Source: Mucilaginibacter sp. (GTDB lineage: Bacteria > Bacteroidota > Bacteroidia > Sphingobacteriales > Sphingobacteriaceae). Taken from it: 64,000 nt of DNA. A program made the translations under genes and the position numbers. The notes under the pieces were generated by a model. The model did not search any database and was not told the origin of the DNA. It saw only the letters and a list, made by a program, of their open reading frames with translations. This document shows positions 19,801 to 25,283 of this stretch, one piece after another; position 1 is the stretch's first letter; each line of letters starts with the position of its first letter. The stretch lies in assembly GCF_028288205.1 (NCBI RefSeq), contig NZ_JAQBOD010000058.1:1-64000 (forward strand), given 5' to 3'.

Positions 19801-19980
19801 ATGCCGTTGGCCCTGGGTATCGGCGCCGGGGCGCAGCTGCACCAACCATTGGCTATAGCGGTTATCGGCGGGTTTTTAGTGGCGTTACCCCTGTTATTAA
19901 TAGTGTTGCCAAGTATGCTGCGTATTTTGTATCGCAAGGGTGGTGTAAATCCGCATACAGAAAATCCGGAAACCGCATAA
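16882..19980 (+). CDS. RND efflux transporter permease
   Basis: A 1032-residue inner-membrane proton antiporter of the AcrB superfamily. It has the N-terminal helix 1 and porter domain, the helix-4 acidic pair needed for proton relay (GLIIDDAIVVVEQIHR), a second porter domain (starting near PNMDEGSIVLDYSSPPG), and the C-terminal helix bundle (IMIVGIIGENAIF). Length is normal. The IDDA motif fits drug-type (HAE-1-like) rather than classical metal-type pumps, but specificity is inferred only. It is the last gene of the TolC-MFP-RND operon; a YncE-like gene begins 53 bp downstream. Confidence 0.9.
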   Translation: MTPKTTDTRVSKVENLFVFYRKPLMLVLALILMGGIFAYTKLQTSLFPEITFPKIKIIADAGLQPVNKMMITITKPLENAIKQIPDLQVVRSTTSRGSAEISAYMDWNANIDLSKQQIEAQISKIQNTLPPEVSISVEKMNPSILPVSGYTLESHNRSAIELKQLATFTVKPFLSQVSGVSEIRIIGGKTKEYWLVLNREKMTALSLTPDIISTALSQTNFIKSEGYLSDYKMLYLTVTDATVSAKNQLENMVISNDSKRVIQIKDIASVQISEGIEYTKINANGHDGVLVAVIKQPNSNLISLSTDMATKVAALQKILPKDVTIKPYYIQADFVNDSVKSVTDSVWIGLLLAIIVAIIFLRSLKASATILIAIPVTLCLTLIVLYIIGYTFNIMTLGAIAAAIGLIIDDAIVVVEQIHRTHEEHPDEPTRKLLKKAIDYLFPAMLGSSISTIVIFVPFLLMTGVAGAYFKVMTNTMIITLVCSFFVTWIGLPVIYLLLTKNQHSHGANAKEETHEVKRQRWVSFFILRPVMSIIIVLALVAVIIFIPGRLQTGFLPNMDEGSIVLDYSSPPGTSLEETDRMLREVEKIITKHPDVAAYSRRTGTQMGFFITEPNTGDYLIQLKKNHEKTTEEVTSDIRTEIEKTQPALRVDFGQVITDMLGDLMSSTQPIEIKVFGDDQHILQDLSKKIAAEVSAVKGTADVFDGIVIAGPSVSILPDYAKLAQYRITPTSLQFQAQTALDGNVVGNLYETQQLSPIRMVYPGNRYLNISAIKKLNIFSGNGKLIPINQLATVAIQTGDAEINRQDLQSMGVITARLDNSDLGTVIPAIQKNIAAKVVLPSGYHVEYGGAYAEQQQSFKELLIILITSSLLVFGVILFLFKQFRIAFLILIIAVLGIAGSFLALFITNTPLNVGSYTGLIMIVGIIGENAIFTFLQFKESALEKSVDEAIIYSISTRLRPKLMTALGAIIALMPLALGIGAGAQLHQPLAIAVIGGFLVALPLLLIVLPSMLRILYRKGGVNPHTENPETA

Positions 19981-20032
19981 GTACAAACTTAATACAGAAT
20001 TACAATTGATATTTAAATCAAAAATATATATA

Positions 20033-21022
20033 ATGAAAAAGATCTTTTTAACAGGCGCGGCATTGCTTTTTGTAGGCCTAACTTATGCGCAAACTTATGT
20101 GTTGGATAAAACCATTGCTTTAACCGGGGATGGTGGTTATGATTACCTTTCGATAGACAAGGTAAACAATCGTTTATATGTGTCGCATGGTACAATGGTT
20201 AACGTTGTTGATCTGGCTACTGACAAGCAAATTGGCCTGATAGAAAACCTAAAAGGTATTCACGGCATAGCTATTGATAATAAAGCAAACCTTGGTTTTA
20301 TAAGTGATGGCAAGGCAAATGCGGTGGTGGCTTTTGATTTGAAGACTTTAAAAATAGCTGCAACTATCCCGTTGGATTCAAAAGATGCCGACGCTATTAT
20401 ATACGATCCGTTTTCAGATCGTGTTTATACTTTTAATGGTGAGAGTAATAATTCATGTGTAGTTAACCCTAATACACTTAAACAAGTTGGCACCATAGCT
20501 TTAGGTGGTGCGCCAGAGTTTGCGGTAACCGACGGTAAAGGAAAAATATACAATAACCTGGAAGATAAAAACAGCCTTAATGTTATTGATACCAAAACTT
20601 TAAAAGTGGTAAAGAATTTTCCGCTTGCGCCAAAAGGTGCGCCTACCGGCATAGCTTTAGATGAAAAAGACAAACGCGCATTTTCCGTATCGCGCGAAAA
20701 TAACAGCATGGTTGTGGTAGATATTATAACCGGTAAAGTTGTTGCAACCCTACCTATTGGTGCCGGTGTTGATGCAGTTGCTTATGACCCTGAAACCAAA
20801 CTGATATTCTGCTCGAACGGCGACGGAACCACCACAATTATTAAACAGGAATCGGCTGATAAATACAGTGTTGTACAAACTTTGGCTACCCAAAACCGCG
20901 CTAAAACATTGGCATTAGATACCAGGACTCATAAAATTTATTTAAGCGTAACTTCCTTTGAGCCGGGTACCCGAAAAGCTGTACCTAACTCATTTAAGGT
21001 ATTAGTTTATAAGCAGCAATAA
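20033..21022 (+). CDS. YncE-family secreted beta-propeller protein
   Basis: A 329-residue protein. I place the start at the ATG at 20033 rather than the upstream TTG, because it begins a good signal peptide (MKKIFLTGAALLFVGLTYAQ). The mature part has repeated ~42-residue blades of the form N-x-V-x-V-I/V-D-x-x-T-x-K/V (VVDLATDKQIG, VIDTKTLKVVK, VVDIITGKVVA), the seven-bladed propeller pattern of YncE/NHL-like proteins. Function in the family is poorly known. It lies 53 bp after the RND pump, so it may be a distal operon member and could act with the pump in the periplasm. Confidence 0.8.
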   Translation: MKKIFLTGAALLFVGLTYAQTYVLDKTIALTGDGGYDYLSIDKVNNRLYVSHGTMVNVVDLATDKQIGLIENLKGIHGIAIDNKANLGFISDGKANAVVAFDLKTLKIAATIPLDSKDADAIIYDPFSDRVYTFNGESNNSCVVNPNTLKQVGTIALGGAPEFAVTDGKGKIYNNLEDKNSLNVIDTKTLKVVKNFPLAPKGAPTGIALDEKDKRAFSVSRENNSMVVVDIITGKVVATLPIGAGVDAVAYDPETKLIFCSNGDGTTTIIKQESADKYSVVQTLATQNRAKTLALDTRTHKIYLSVTSFEPGTRKAVPNSFKVLVYKQQ

Positions 21023-21128
21023 AATCTTTATAACTAATATTTAAATTTTTATAATTATTATTGGGGAATTGAGTTTATAATATATAGCCCTCATAATAAC
21101 TTAAAATTAAAGATTCTTATAAAATTTT

Positions 21129-22127
21129 ATGACAAAAAAGACTGATTTTGTTTATTCGCAGGTTGCAGAACCTCACCGTGTACGTACAAAGCAAATTTTA
21201 AAGCAGTTTCCTAATTTAAGGCATCTGATAGGCAAAAATCCAAATACCATATTCGCGATAATTGGCCTGGTTGCATTTCAATTAGTGTTAGCCTGGTTTT
21301 TGCGCGACCAATCCTGGTGGCTTGTATTTGGTGCAGCTTATTTATTAGGGGCCTTTGCAGATCATGCACTGTTTGTGATGATACATGAATGTGCTCACCA
21401 GTTACTTTTTAAAAATCGCTCAGCCAACCGCTGGGCAGGTATGTTAGCTAATATGCCGCAAATTTTTCCAAGTTCTATATCGTTCGAGCGCTATCACATT
21501 AAGCATCACTCTTTCCAGGGCATACATGAACTGGATGCCGATTTGCCGAATAAATGGGAAGCAAAGCTCATCAACAATTCGTTTTTGGGCAAAGCTTTGT
21601 GGTTATTGTTTTACCCGGTATTTCAGATCTTCCGTTTATCAAGGTTAAGAGAGATACAAACTTTTGATATATGGATAGTATTAAACTTAGCTGTACAAAT
21701 AGTTTTTACTGTTGCTGTATATTATTTTTTAGGCTGGCACTCATTAGCGTTTTTATTACTGAGTTTTTCTTTTTCTGTTGGCTTGCACCCTTTAGGCGCA
21801 CGCTGGGTACAAGAGCATTACTTAACCCATAGTGTAGAACAGGAAACTTACAGCTATTATGGTGGCTTAAATGTTGTTGCCTTTAACGTTGGCTATCATA
21901 ACGAGCATCATGACTTTCCGTCTATCCCATGGAACAAGCTACCGCAGATAAAGAAAACCGCGCCCGAATATTATGATACCTTATTTTATCATAAATCATG
22001 GACCAAGCTGTTTTTCCGTTTTTTGTTTGATAAGGAAATATCCCTGTTTAACCGGATATTAAGAAAAGAAAGAGGCAAAGTTGCCCTTACCGATATTTCA
22101 AAACCTGATGCGGAAATGGTAGCATAA
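21129..22127 (+). CDS. Fatty-acid desaturase closely resembling sphingolipid delta-4 desaturase (DES1/DEGS)
   Basis: A 332-residue integral membrane di-iron desaturase. The three histidine boxes are HECAH (86-90), HIKHH (123-127) and HNEHH (257-261), with further His220, His230 and His234. Beyond the boxes the protein follows eukaryotic dihydroceramide desaturase along its whole length: FVYS..EPHxxRxxxIL near the N-terminus, ISFxRYHxxHH, and HETYSYYGxLN-like QETYSYYGGLN with FNVGYHNEHHDFPSIP. The known family reaction inserts a 4,5-trans double bond into the sphingoid base of dihydroceramide. Sphingobacteria make sphingolipids, so a substrate would be present. No sphingolipid biosynthesis gene is adjacent. 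The eukaryotic N-terminal myristoylation glycine is absent. Confidence 0.85.
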   Translation: MTKKTDFVYSQVAEPHRVRTKQILKQFPNLRHLIGKNPNTIFAIIGLVAFQLVLAWFLRDQSWWLVFGAAYLLGAFADHALFVMIHECAHQLLFKNRSANRWAGMLANMPQIFPSSISFERYHIKHHSFQGIHELDADLPNKWEAKLINNSFLGKALWLLFYPVFQIFRLSRLREIQTFDIWIVLNLAVQIVFTVAVYYFLGWHSLAFLLLSFSFSVGLHPLGARWVQEHYLTHSVEQETYSYYGGLNVVAFNVGYHNEHHDFPSIPWNKLPQIKKTAPEYYDTLFYHKSWTKLFFRFLFDKEISLFNRILRKERGKVALTDISKPDAEMVA

Positions 22128-22136
22128 CTGACATTT

Positions 22137-22165
22137 AAAAAGGGCTCAAAAAGGGCCTTTTTTTT
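22137..22165 (+). terminator. Terminator after the desaturase gene
   Basis: AAAAAGGGCTC pairs with GGGCCTTTTTT (two G-T pairs) around an AAAAA loop, followed by a T run, 10 nt after the desaturase stop. Confidence 0.75.
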
Positions 22166-22325
22166 GTTATATCCTATAATTTGAATCAGTATTCTTATCT
22201 TGTATTAAAATTGGTTGTCATGTCATTATTAAAACAAGAACCATATTATCGAATTGGAAAAAATCAAGAAGCTTCGTGATAAGTCTTCAAATTAAAATCT
22301 GATCCAAACCTTATCTGTATAATAT

Positions 22326-22551
22326 CCAGGGAAATCGCGTTTAAAATGCAAACCTATAAATTTGTGGCTAAAGCCATTTCAATCATTGCAATCTAGCCGT
22401 TGGCTGAAGCCCAACGGCAATAAATGAAAAAACCAGGTCAAAAACAGTGGCTAAATTCATTGCCGTCCCATTTATGGGGCGGAAGAAACAATTATTAAAA
22501 GGGGGCTTTAGCCAAAAAATGACAATGAAATTTTAAAAGCGATTTCCCTGG
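22326..22551. repeat. Palindromic MITE-like intergenic element
   Basis: The outer arms CCAGGGAAATCGCGTTTAAA (22326-22347 with two more bases) and its complement at 22530-22551 match at 21 of 22 positions. Inside are further nested inverted repeats: TGGCTAAAGCC with GGCTTTAGCCA, a CCGTTGG/CCAACGG hairpin, and CGGCAAT/ATTGCCG. There is no ORF. The whole 226-bp unit can fold back on itself, as expected of a non-autonomous mobile repeat. Together with the terminator it accounts for most of the 468-bp gap 22128-22595. Confidence 0.7.
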
Positions 22552-22590
22552 TATAATATCCTGTATTTATTTCGTTTAAATACAATTGAG

Positions 22591-22598
22591 TAAATTTG
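22591..22598 (+). promoter_or_regulatory. Bacteroidota-type -7 box
   Basis: TAAATTTG fits TAnnTTTG and lies 18 nt before the ATG at 22617. It overlaps an upstream in-frame TTG, which argues that ATG is the true start. Confidence 0.45.
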
Positions 22599-22616
22599 CA
22601 AAAACTCAATACCCAA

Positions 22617-23519
22617 ATGAGCAGGACTAAAAAATTAAATATAATTCTACCAATAATCATCATCCTGTTTTTTGGTGCCTACGCCCGGCATAAATACATT
22701 AATCATGAAATTATTATACCGGGTTATTTGCAGGATAAGCAAATGAATGAAATTTCGGGCATATCCGCTTCGGGTATAAATACTAACGTTTATTACGTAC
22801 ATAATGATAGTGGCGATACCAGCCGTTTTTTCGCCATATCGCCCGAAGGCAAACTGCTTAGTACTATTTATTATAAAGGCGACCCGACTGAGAAACAAGG
22901 CGTTGCCGACTGTGAAGACATAGCGGTAGGCCCGGGCCCTGTCAGCAAAAAAAGCTGTGTATATATTGGTGATATTGGCGATAATTACTCGTTCAGAAAA
23001 TATATTACCATTTACCGAATGGAAGAGCAAACGGCGTGGTTAAAAGGTGAAATATCTAAAGCAAACGCGGTACCGCTGCATTTAAAATATCCTGATGGGG
23101 CAAAAGATGCAGAAACCCTAATGATAGATCCACTGGAAAAACTGATCTATATTGTTTCTAAACGGCATGATACTGTAAGTGTTTATACCACTCCCCTTTC
23201 TTACAAACCTAATGATACGCTGGTTTTAACCCCTCGCTGCAAATTGTTTTTTAAAGGTATTAAGCCCTTTAAATGGATAACAGCCGGTGATATATCAAAA
23301 GATGGCCGGCAGATATTACTAAAGAGCTATGAAAAGGTTTATTATTGGAAACGTAATGGTAATGAACACATCTGGCAAACTATGCAAAGATCAGCAGATG
23401 AACTCAATTATCAGGCAGAGAAACAGGGCGAGGCCATAGGTTTTACTGCCGATGGTAAAGGCTACTATACCACCAGTGAAGGTGTATATTCGCCTGTTTA
23501 TTTTTATAAAACACCTTAA
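22617..23519 (+). CDS. Membrane-anchored or secreted beta-propeller-like protein
   Basis: A 300-residue protein starting at ATG 22617. Residues ~7-23 are hydrophobic (IILPIIIILFFGAY), acting as signal or anchor. The exported part contains blade-like repeats with D-x-G-D (YVHNDSGDTSRFFAI, VYIGDIGDNYSFR) and WITAGDISKDGRQILLKSYEKVYYWKR, suggesting a beta-propeller similar to uncharacterised Bacteroidota proteins related to WD40/phytase-like folds. No catalytic residues can be assigned. The gene has its own promoter box and is followed by a perfect 24-bp hairpin. Confidence 0.65.
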   Translation: MSRTKKLNIILPIIIILFFGAYARHKYINHEIIIPGYLQDKQMNEISGISASGINTNVYYVHNDSGDTSRFFAISPEGKLLSTIYYKGDPTEKQGVADCEDIAVGPGPVSKKSCVYIGDIGDNYSFRKYITIYRMEEQTAWLKGEISKANAVPLHLKYPDGAKDAETLMIDPLEKLIYIVSKRHDTVSVYTTPLSYKPNDTLVLTPRCKLFFKGIKPFKWITAGDISKDGRQILLKSYEKVYYWKRNGNEHIWQTMQRSADELNYQAEKQGEAIGFTADGKGYYTTSEGVYSPVYFYKTP

Positions 23520-23525
23520 AGGTGA

Positions 23526-23578
23526 TGTGATGATTTATTTAAATAAAAACTCTATTTTTATTTAAATAAATCATCACA
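23526..23578 (+). terminator. 24-bp perfect hairpin between genes (terminator and/or leader structure)
   Basis: TGTGATGATTTATTTAAATA plus four A (23526-23549) is exactly complementary to 23555-23578, with a 5-nt loop CTCTA. It begins 6 nt after one stop codon and ends 3 nt before the ATG at 23582. The A/T-rich arms could terminate the upstream gene. In a read-through transcript the hairpin would sit directly on the next ribosome entry site. Confidence 0.75.
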
Positions 23579-23581
23579 ATT

Positions 23582-23941
23582 ATGAAAAGAAAAATCTCAA
23601 CAACTATCCTGTTATTATGTAGTGTTTTTGTTTGTTTGGCAGCTATTGCTGATCTGACAGGAAACTGGAAAGGCGTAATAAAAATGGGCGATGGTAATGA
23701 ACTCCCCCTTACCTATGTTTTTAAAGTTGACGGTGAAAAGTTAACCGGTTCTGTAATATCTGCAAATGGTGAAATACCCATGACCGAAGGCAAAGTAAAC
23801 GGTGCTGATTTTACATTTAAAATTGATGTTAACGGAACAACAATAGTTAACATTGGTAAATATTATGGCGACTCTACAGTGGTAAACTCCGATTTTAATG
23901 GCCGGAAACTGCATATTAAGCTTATCAGGGCAGATAAATAA
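23582..23941 (+). CDS. Secreted small protein, tandem paralog A
   Basis: A 119-residue exported protein: signal peptide to about residue 22 (...CLAAIAD), then a compact beta-rich domain beginning LTGNWKG and continuing with LTYVFKVDGEKLTGSV and FTFKIDV. Proteins with this LTGxWxG...GxxLTG pattern are frequent secreted or lipocalin-like proteins in Bacteroidota without known function. The next gene is its paralog, 12 bp away. The signal-peptide coding DNA differs at only two synonymous positions in ~75 nt, while the mature parts have diverged. It starts 3 nt after a strong hairpin. Confidence 0.7.
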   Translation: MKRKISTTILLLCSVFVCLAAIADLTGNWKGVIKMGDGNELPLTYVFKVDGEKLTGSVISANGEIPMTEGKVNGADFTFKIDVNGTTIVNIGKYYGDSTVVNSDFNGRKLHIKLIRADK

Positions 23942-23953
23942 ACTTATTAATTC

Positions 23954-24316
23954 ATGAAAAGAAAAATCTCAACAACTATCCTGTTATTATGCAGTGTTTT
24001 TGTTTGTTTAGCAGCTATTGCTGATCTGACCGGCAAATGGAAAGGCAACGTAAAAATGGCTGATGGCAACGAGTTCTCCCTTACTTATATTTTTAAGGTT
24101 GACGGCGAAAAACTAACCGGTTCAATTTTGTCACCACAAGGCGAATTACCCATGTATGACGGCAAAATAACCAACGGAACGGACTTTAGCTTTAAAGTTA
24201 ATGTAGATGGAGGCGTTATACCTAACAGCGGTAAATTTTATGGCGATTCGGTTACCGTGGTTGCAGAAATGAACGGCGAAAAACTACATTCTACACTGAA
24301 GAGGGCAGATAAATAA
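23954..24316 (+). CDS. Secreted small protein, tandem paralog B
   Basis: A 120-residue paralog of the preceding gene, sharing MKRKISTTILLLCSVFVCLA exactly and then LTGxWKGxxKMxDGNE, TYxFKVDGEKLTGS and a C-terminal RADK. The mature domain differs in the second half (GVIPNSGKFYGDSVTVVAEM versus TIVNIGKYYGDSTVVNSDF). It is most likely co-transcribed with paralog A given the 12-bp gap. Function unknown. Confidence 0.7.
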   Translation: MKRKISTTILLLCSVFVCLAAIADLTGKWKGNVKMADGNEFSLTYIFKVDGEKLTGSILSPQGELPMYDGKITNGTDFSFKVNVDGGVIPNSGKFYGDSVTVVAEMNGEKLHSTLKRADK

Positions 24317-24371
24317 ACAACAATTTATGATGCCACACTAACGTCTGTAATGACTTAGTTTCTTTTCTTCC

Positions 24372-24402
24372 TTGCTTTTCGCCTATTCAGCATATACCTT
24401 TG
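24372..24402 (+). promoter_or_regulatory. Promoter of the metal-motif/receptor operon
   Basis: TTG at 24372-24374 and TACCTTTG at 24395-24402, 20 nt apart, match the Bacteroidota -33/-7 consensus. The ATG is at 24410, so the transcript would be leaderless or nearly so. Confidence 0.65.
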
Positions 24403-24420
24403 CACCAGCATGCTGAATAG
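24383..24420. promoter_or_regulatory. 11-bp inverted repeat spanning promoter and start codon
   Basis: CTATTCAGCAT (24383-24393) is exactly complementary to ATGCTGAATAG (24410-24420), with 16 nt between. The arms bracket the -7 box, and the right arm includes the start codon. This is the position expected of an operator that blocks RNA polymerase. Confidence 0.6.
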
Positions 24421-24781
24421 GATTACCGCCGTTGTTTTACTTGTTGCGCTGGGTACAGCTAACTACTCGCGTTTTTTTATTTACGCGGGTTTTGAGCTGA
24501 ACAAGAATTACATTGCCACCAAACTTTGCGAGAACCGCGATAAACCCTGGCTGCATTGTAACGGGCGTTGTTACTTTATGAAAAAAATTAATGCAGCACA
24601 GGAAAGCGAAAAAAGCAATGAGCGCCAAACCCAAAAAAATCTTTTCCAGGAAGTATTTTTCTTATCATCAACCAAAATTAAATTCCATACACAATTACTT
24701 AATATTATACTAACGCCCTATAATGGCCCATTGGCTATAGCTTTTACAGGTACCGTCTTCCGTCCTCCTCAATTAGGTTAA
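24410..24781 (+). CDS. Small membrane protein with Cys-rich motif, upstream of TonB receptor
   Basis: A 123-residue protein with an N-terminal hydrophobic segment (ITAVVLLVALGTANY) that may be a signal anchor, followed by CENRDKPWLHCNGRCYFMKK at about residues 40-59. The C-x(9)-C-x(3)-C spacing with KP and GxC is a recurring signature I associate with small Bacteroidota proteins encoded just ahead of TonB-dependent receptors, and suggests metal binding or redox chemistry. A second hydrophobic stretch follows near residues 85-100. The start is fixed by the promoter box. It leads a three-gene operon. Confidence 0.65.
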   Translation: MLNRITAVVLLVALGTANYSRFFIYAGFELNKNYIATKLCENRDKPWLHCNGRCYFMKKINAAQESEKSNERQTQKNLFQEVFFLSSTKIKFHTQLLNIILTPYNGPLAIAFTGTVFRPPQLG

Positions 24782-24897
24782 TTTTTCGGGGTCTTAAATT
24801 TCAGGCCCTTTCCATCTAATTTTTTTTATTCCGACAATGACCTAACGGCAATATTGCTGGTTATGGCTTTGTCCGCTAAATTTTACTTTTCAATATC

Positions 24898-25278
24898 ATG
24901 AAATATCTATATATACTGATAGCAATATTTTTATTGACTACATCCGTCTACGCGCAAAAAACCGGCTGGAAAGAGCTGGACACTTTCCATGAAATGGTTC
25001 CAAAGTTACTCCATACCGCTGCCTCTGGCGATTTAATCCCCATTAAAAAAAACAGCACCACTTTATTTAATGCAGCTAAAAAATGGCAATTATCCAAGCT
25101 CCCAAAAGGAAGTGATACGCCACAAATTAAAACAGGACTGGATGAATTAACCAAAGACTGCACCGAACTGGACAACGCGGTTAAAGCAGGCAAACCCGAT
25201 GACGATCTGAAATTAATAGCTGATAAAACACATAAAAGGTTTCATGCAATACTTTCTGAGGTTGTAATTAATAATTAG
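24898..25278 (+). CDS. Periplasmic helical protein of the receptor operon
   Basis: A 126-residue secreted protein (signal peptide ending TSVYAQ, about residue 19). The mature part is mostly helical, with HEMVPKLLHTAASGDL, a central NSTTLFNAAKKW and a late DKTHKRFHAIL, in a four-helix-bundle style. The paired His/Asp positions recall periplasmic metal-associated bundles, but no definite ligand set can be assigned. It lies 5 nt before the TonB-dependent receptor gene and is surely co-transcribed with it; a role in metal or cofactor uptake is inferred from that position. Confidence 0.65.
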   Translation: MKYLYILIAIFLLTTSVYAQKTGWKELDTFHEMVPKLLHTAASGDLIPIKKNSTTLFNAAKKWQLSKLPKGSDTPQIKTGLDELTKDCTELDNAVKAGKPDDDLKLIADKTHKRFHAILSEVVINN

Positions 25279-25283
25279 CAGGT

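Noticed and set aside
20006-20032. TTG start for the YncE-like protein
   Set aside because: The ATG at 20033 opens a proper signal peptide; the extra nine residues spoil it.
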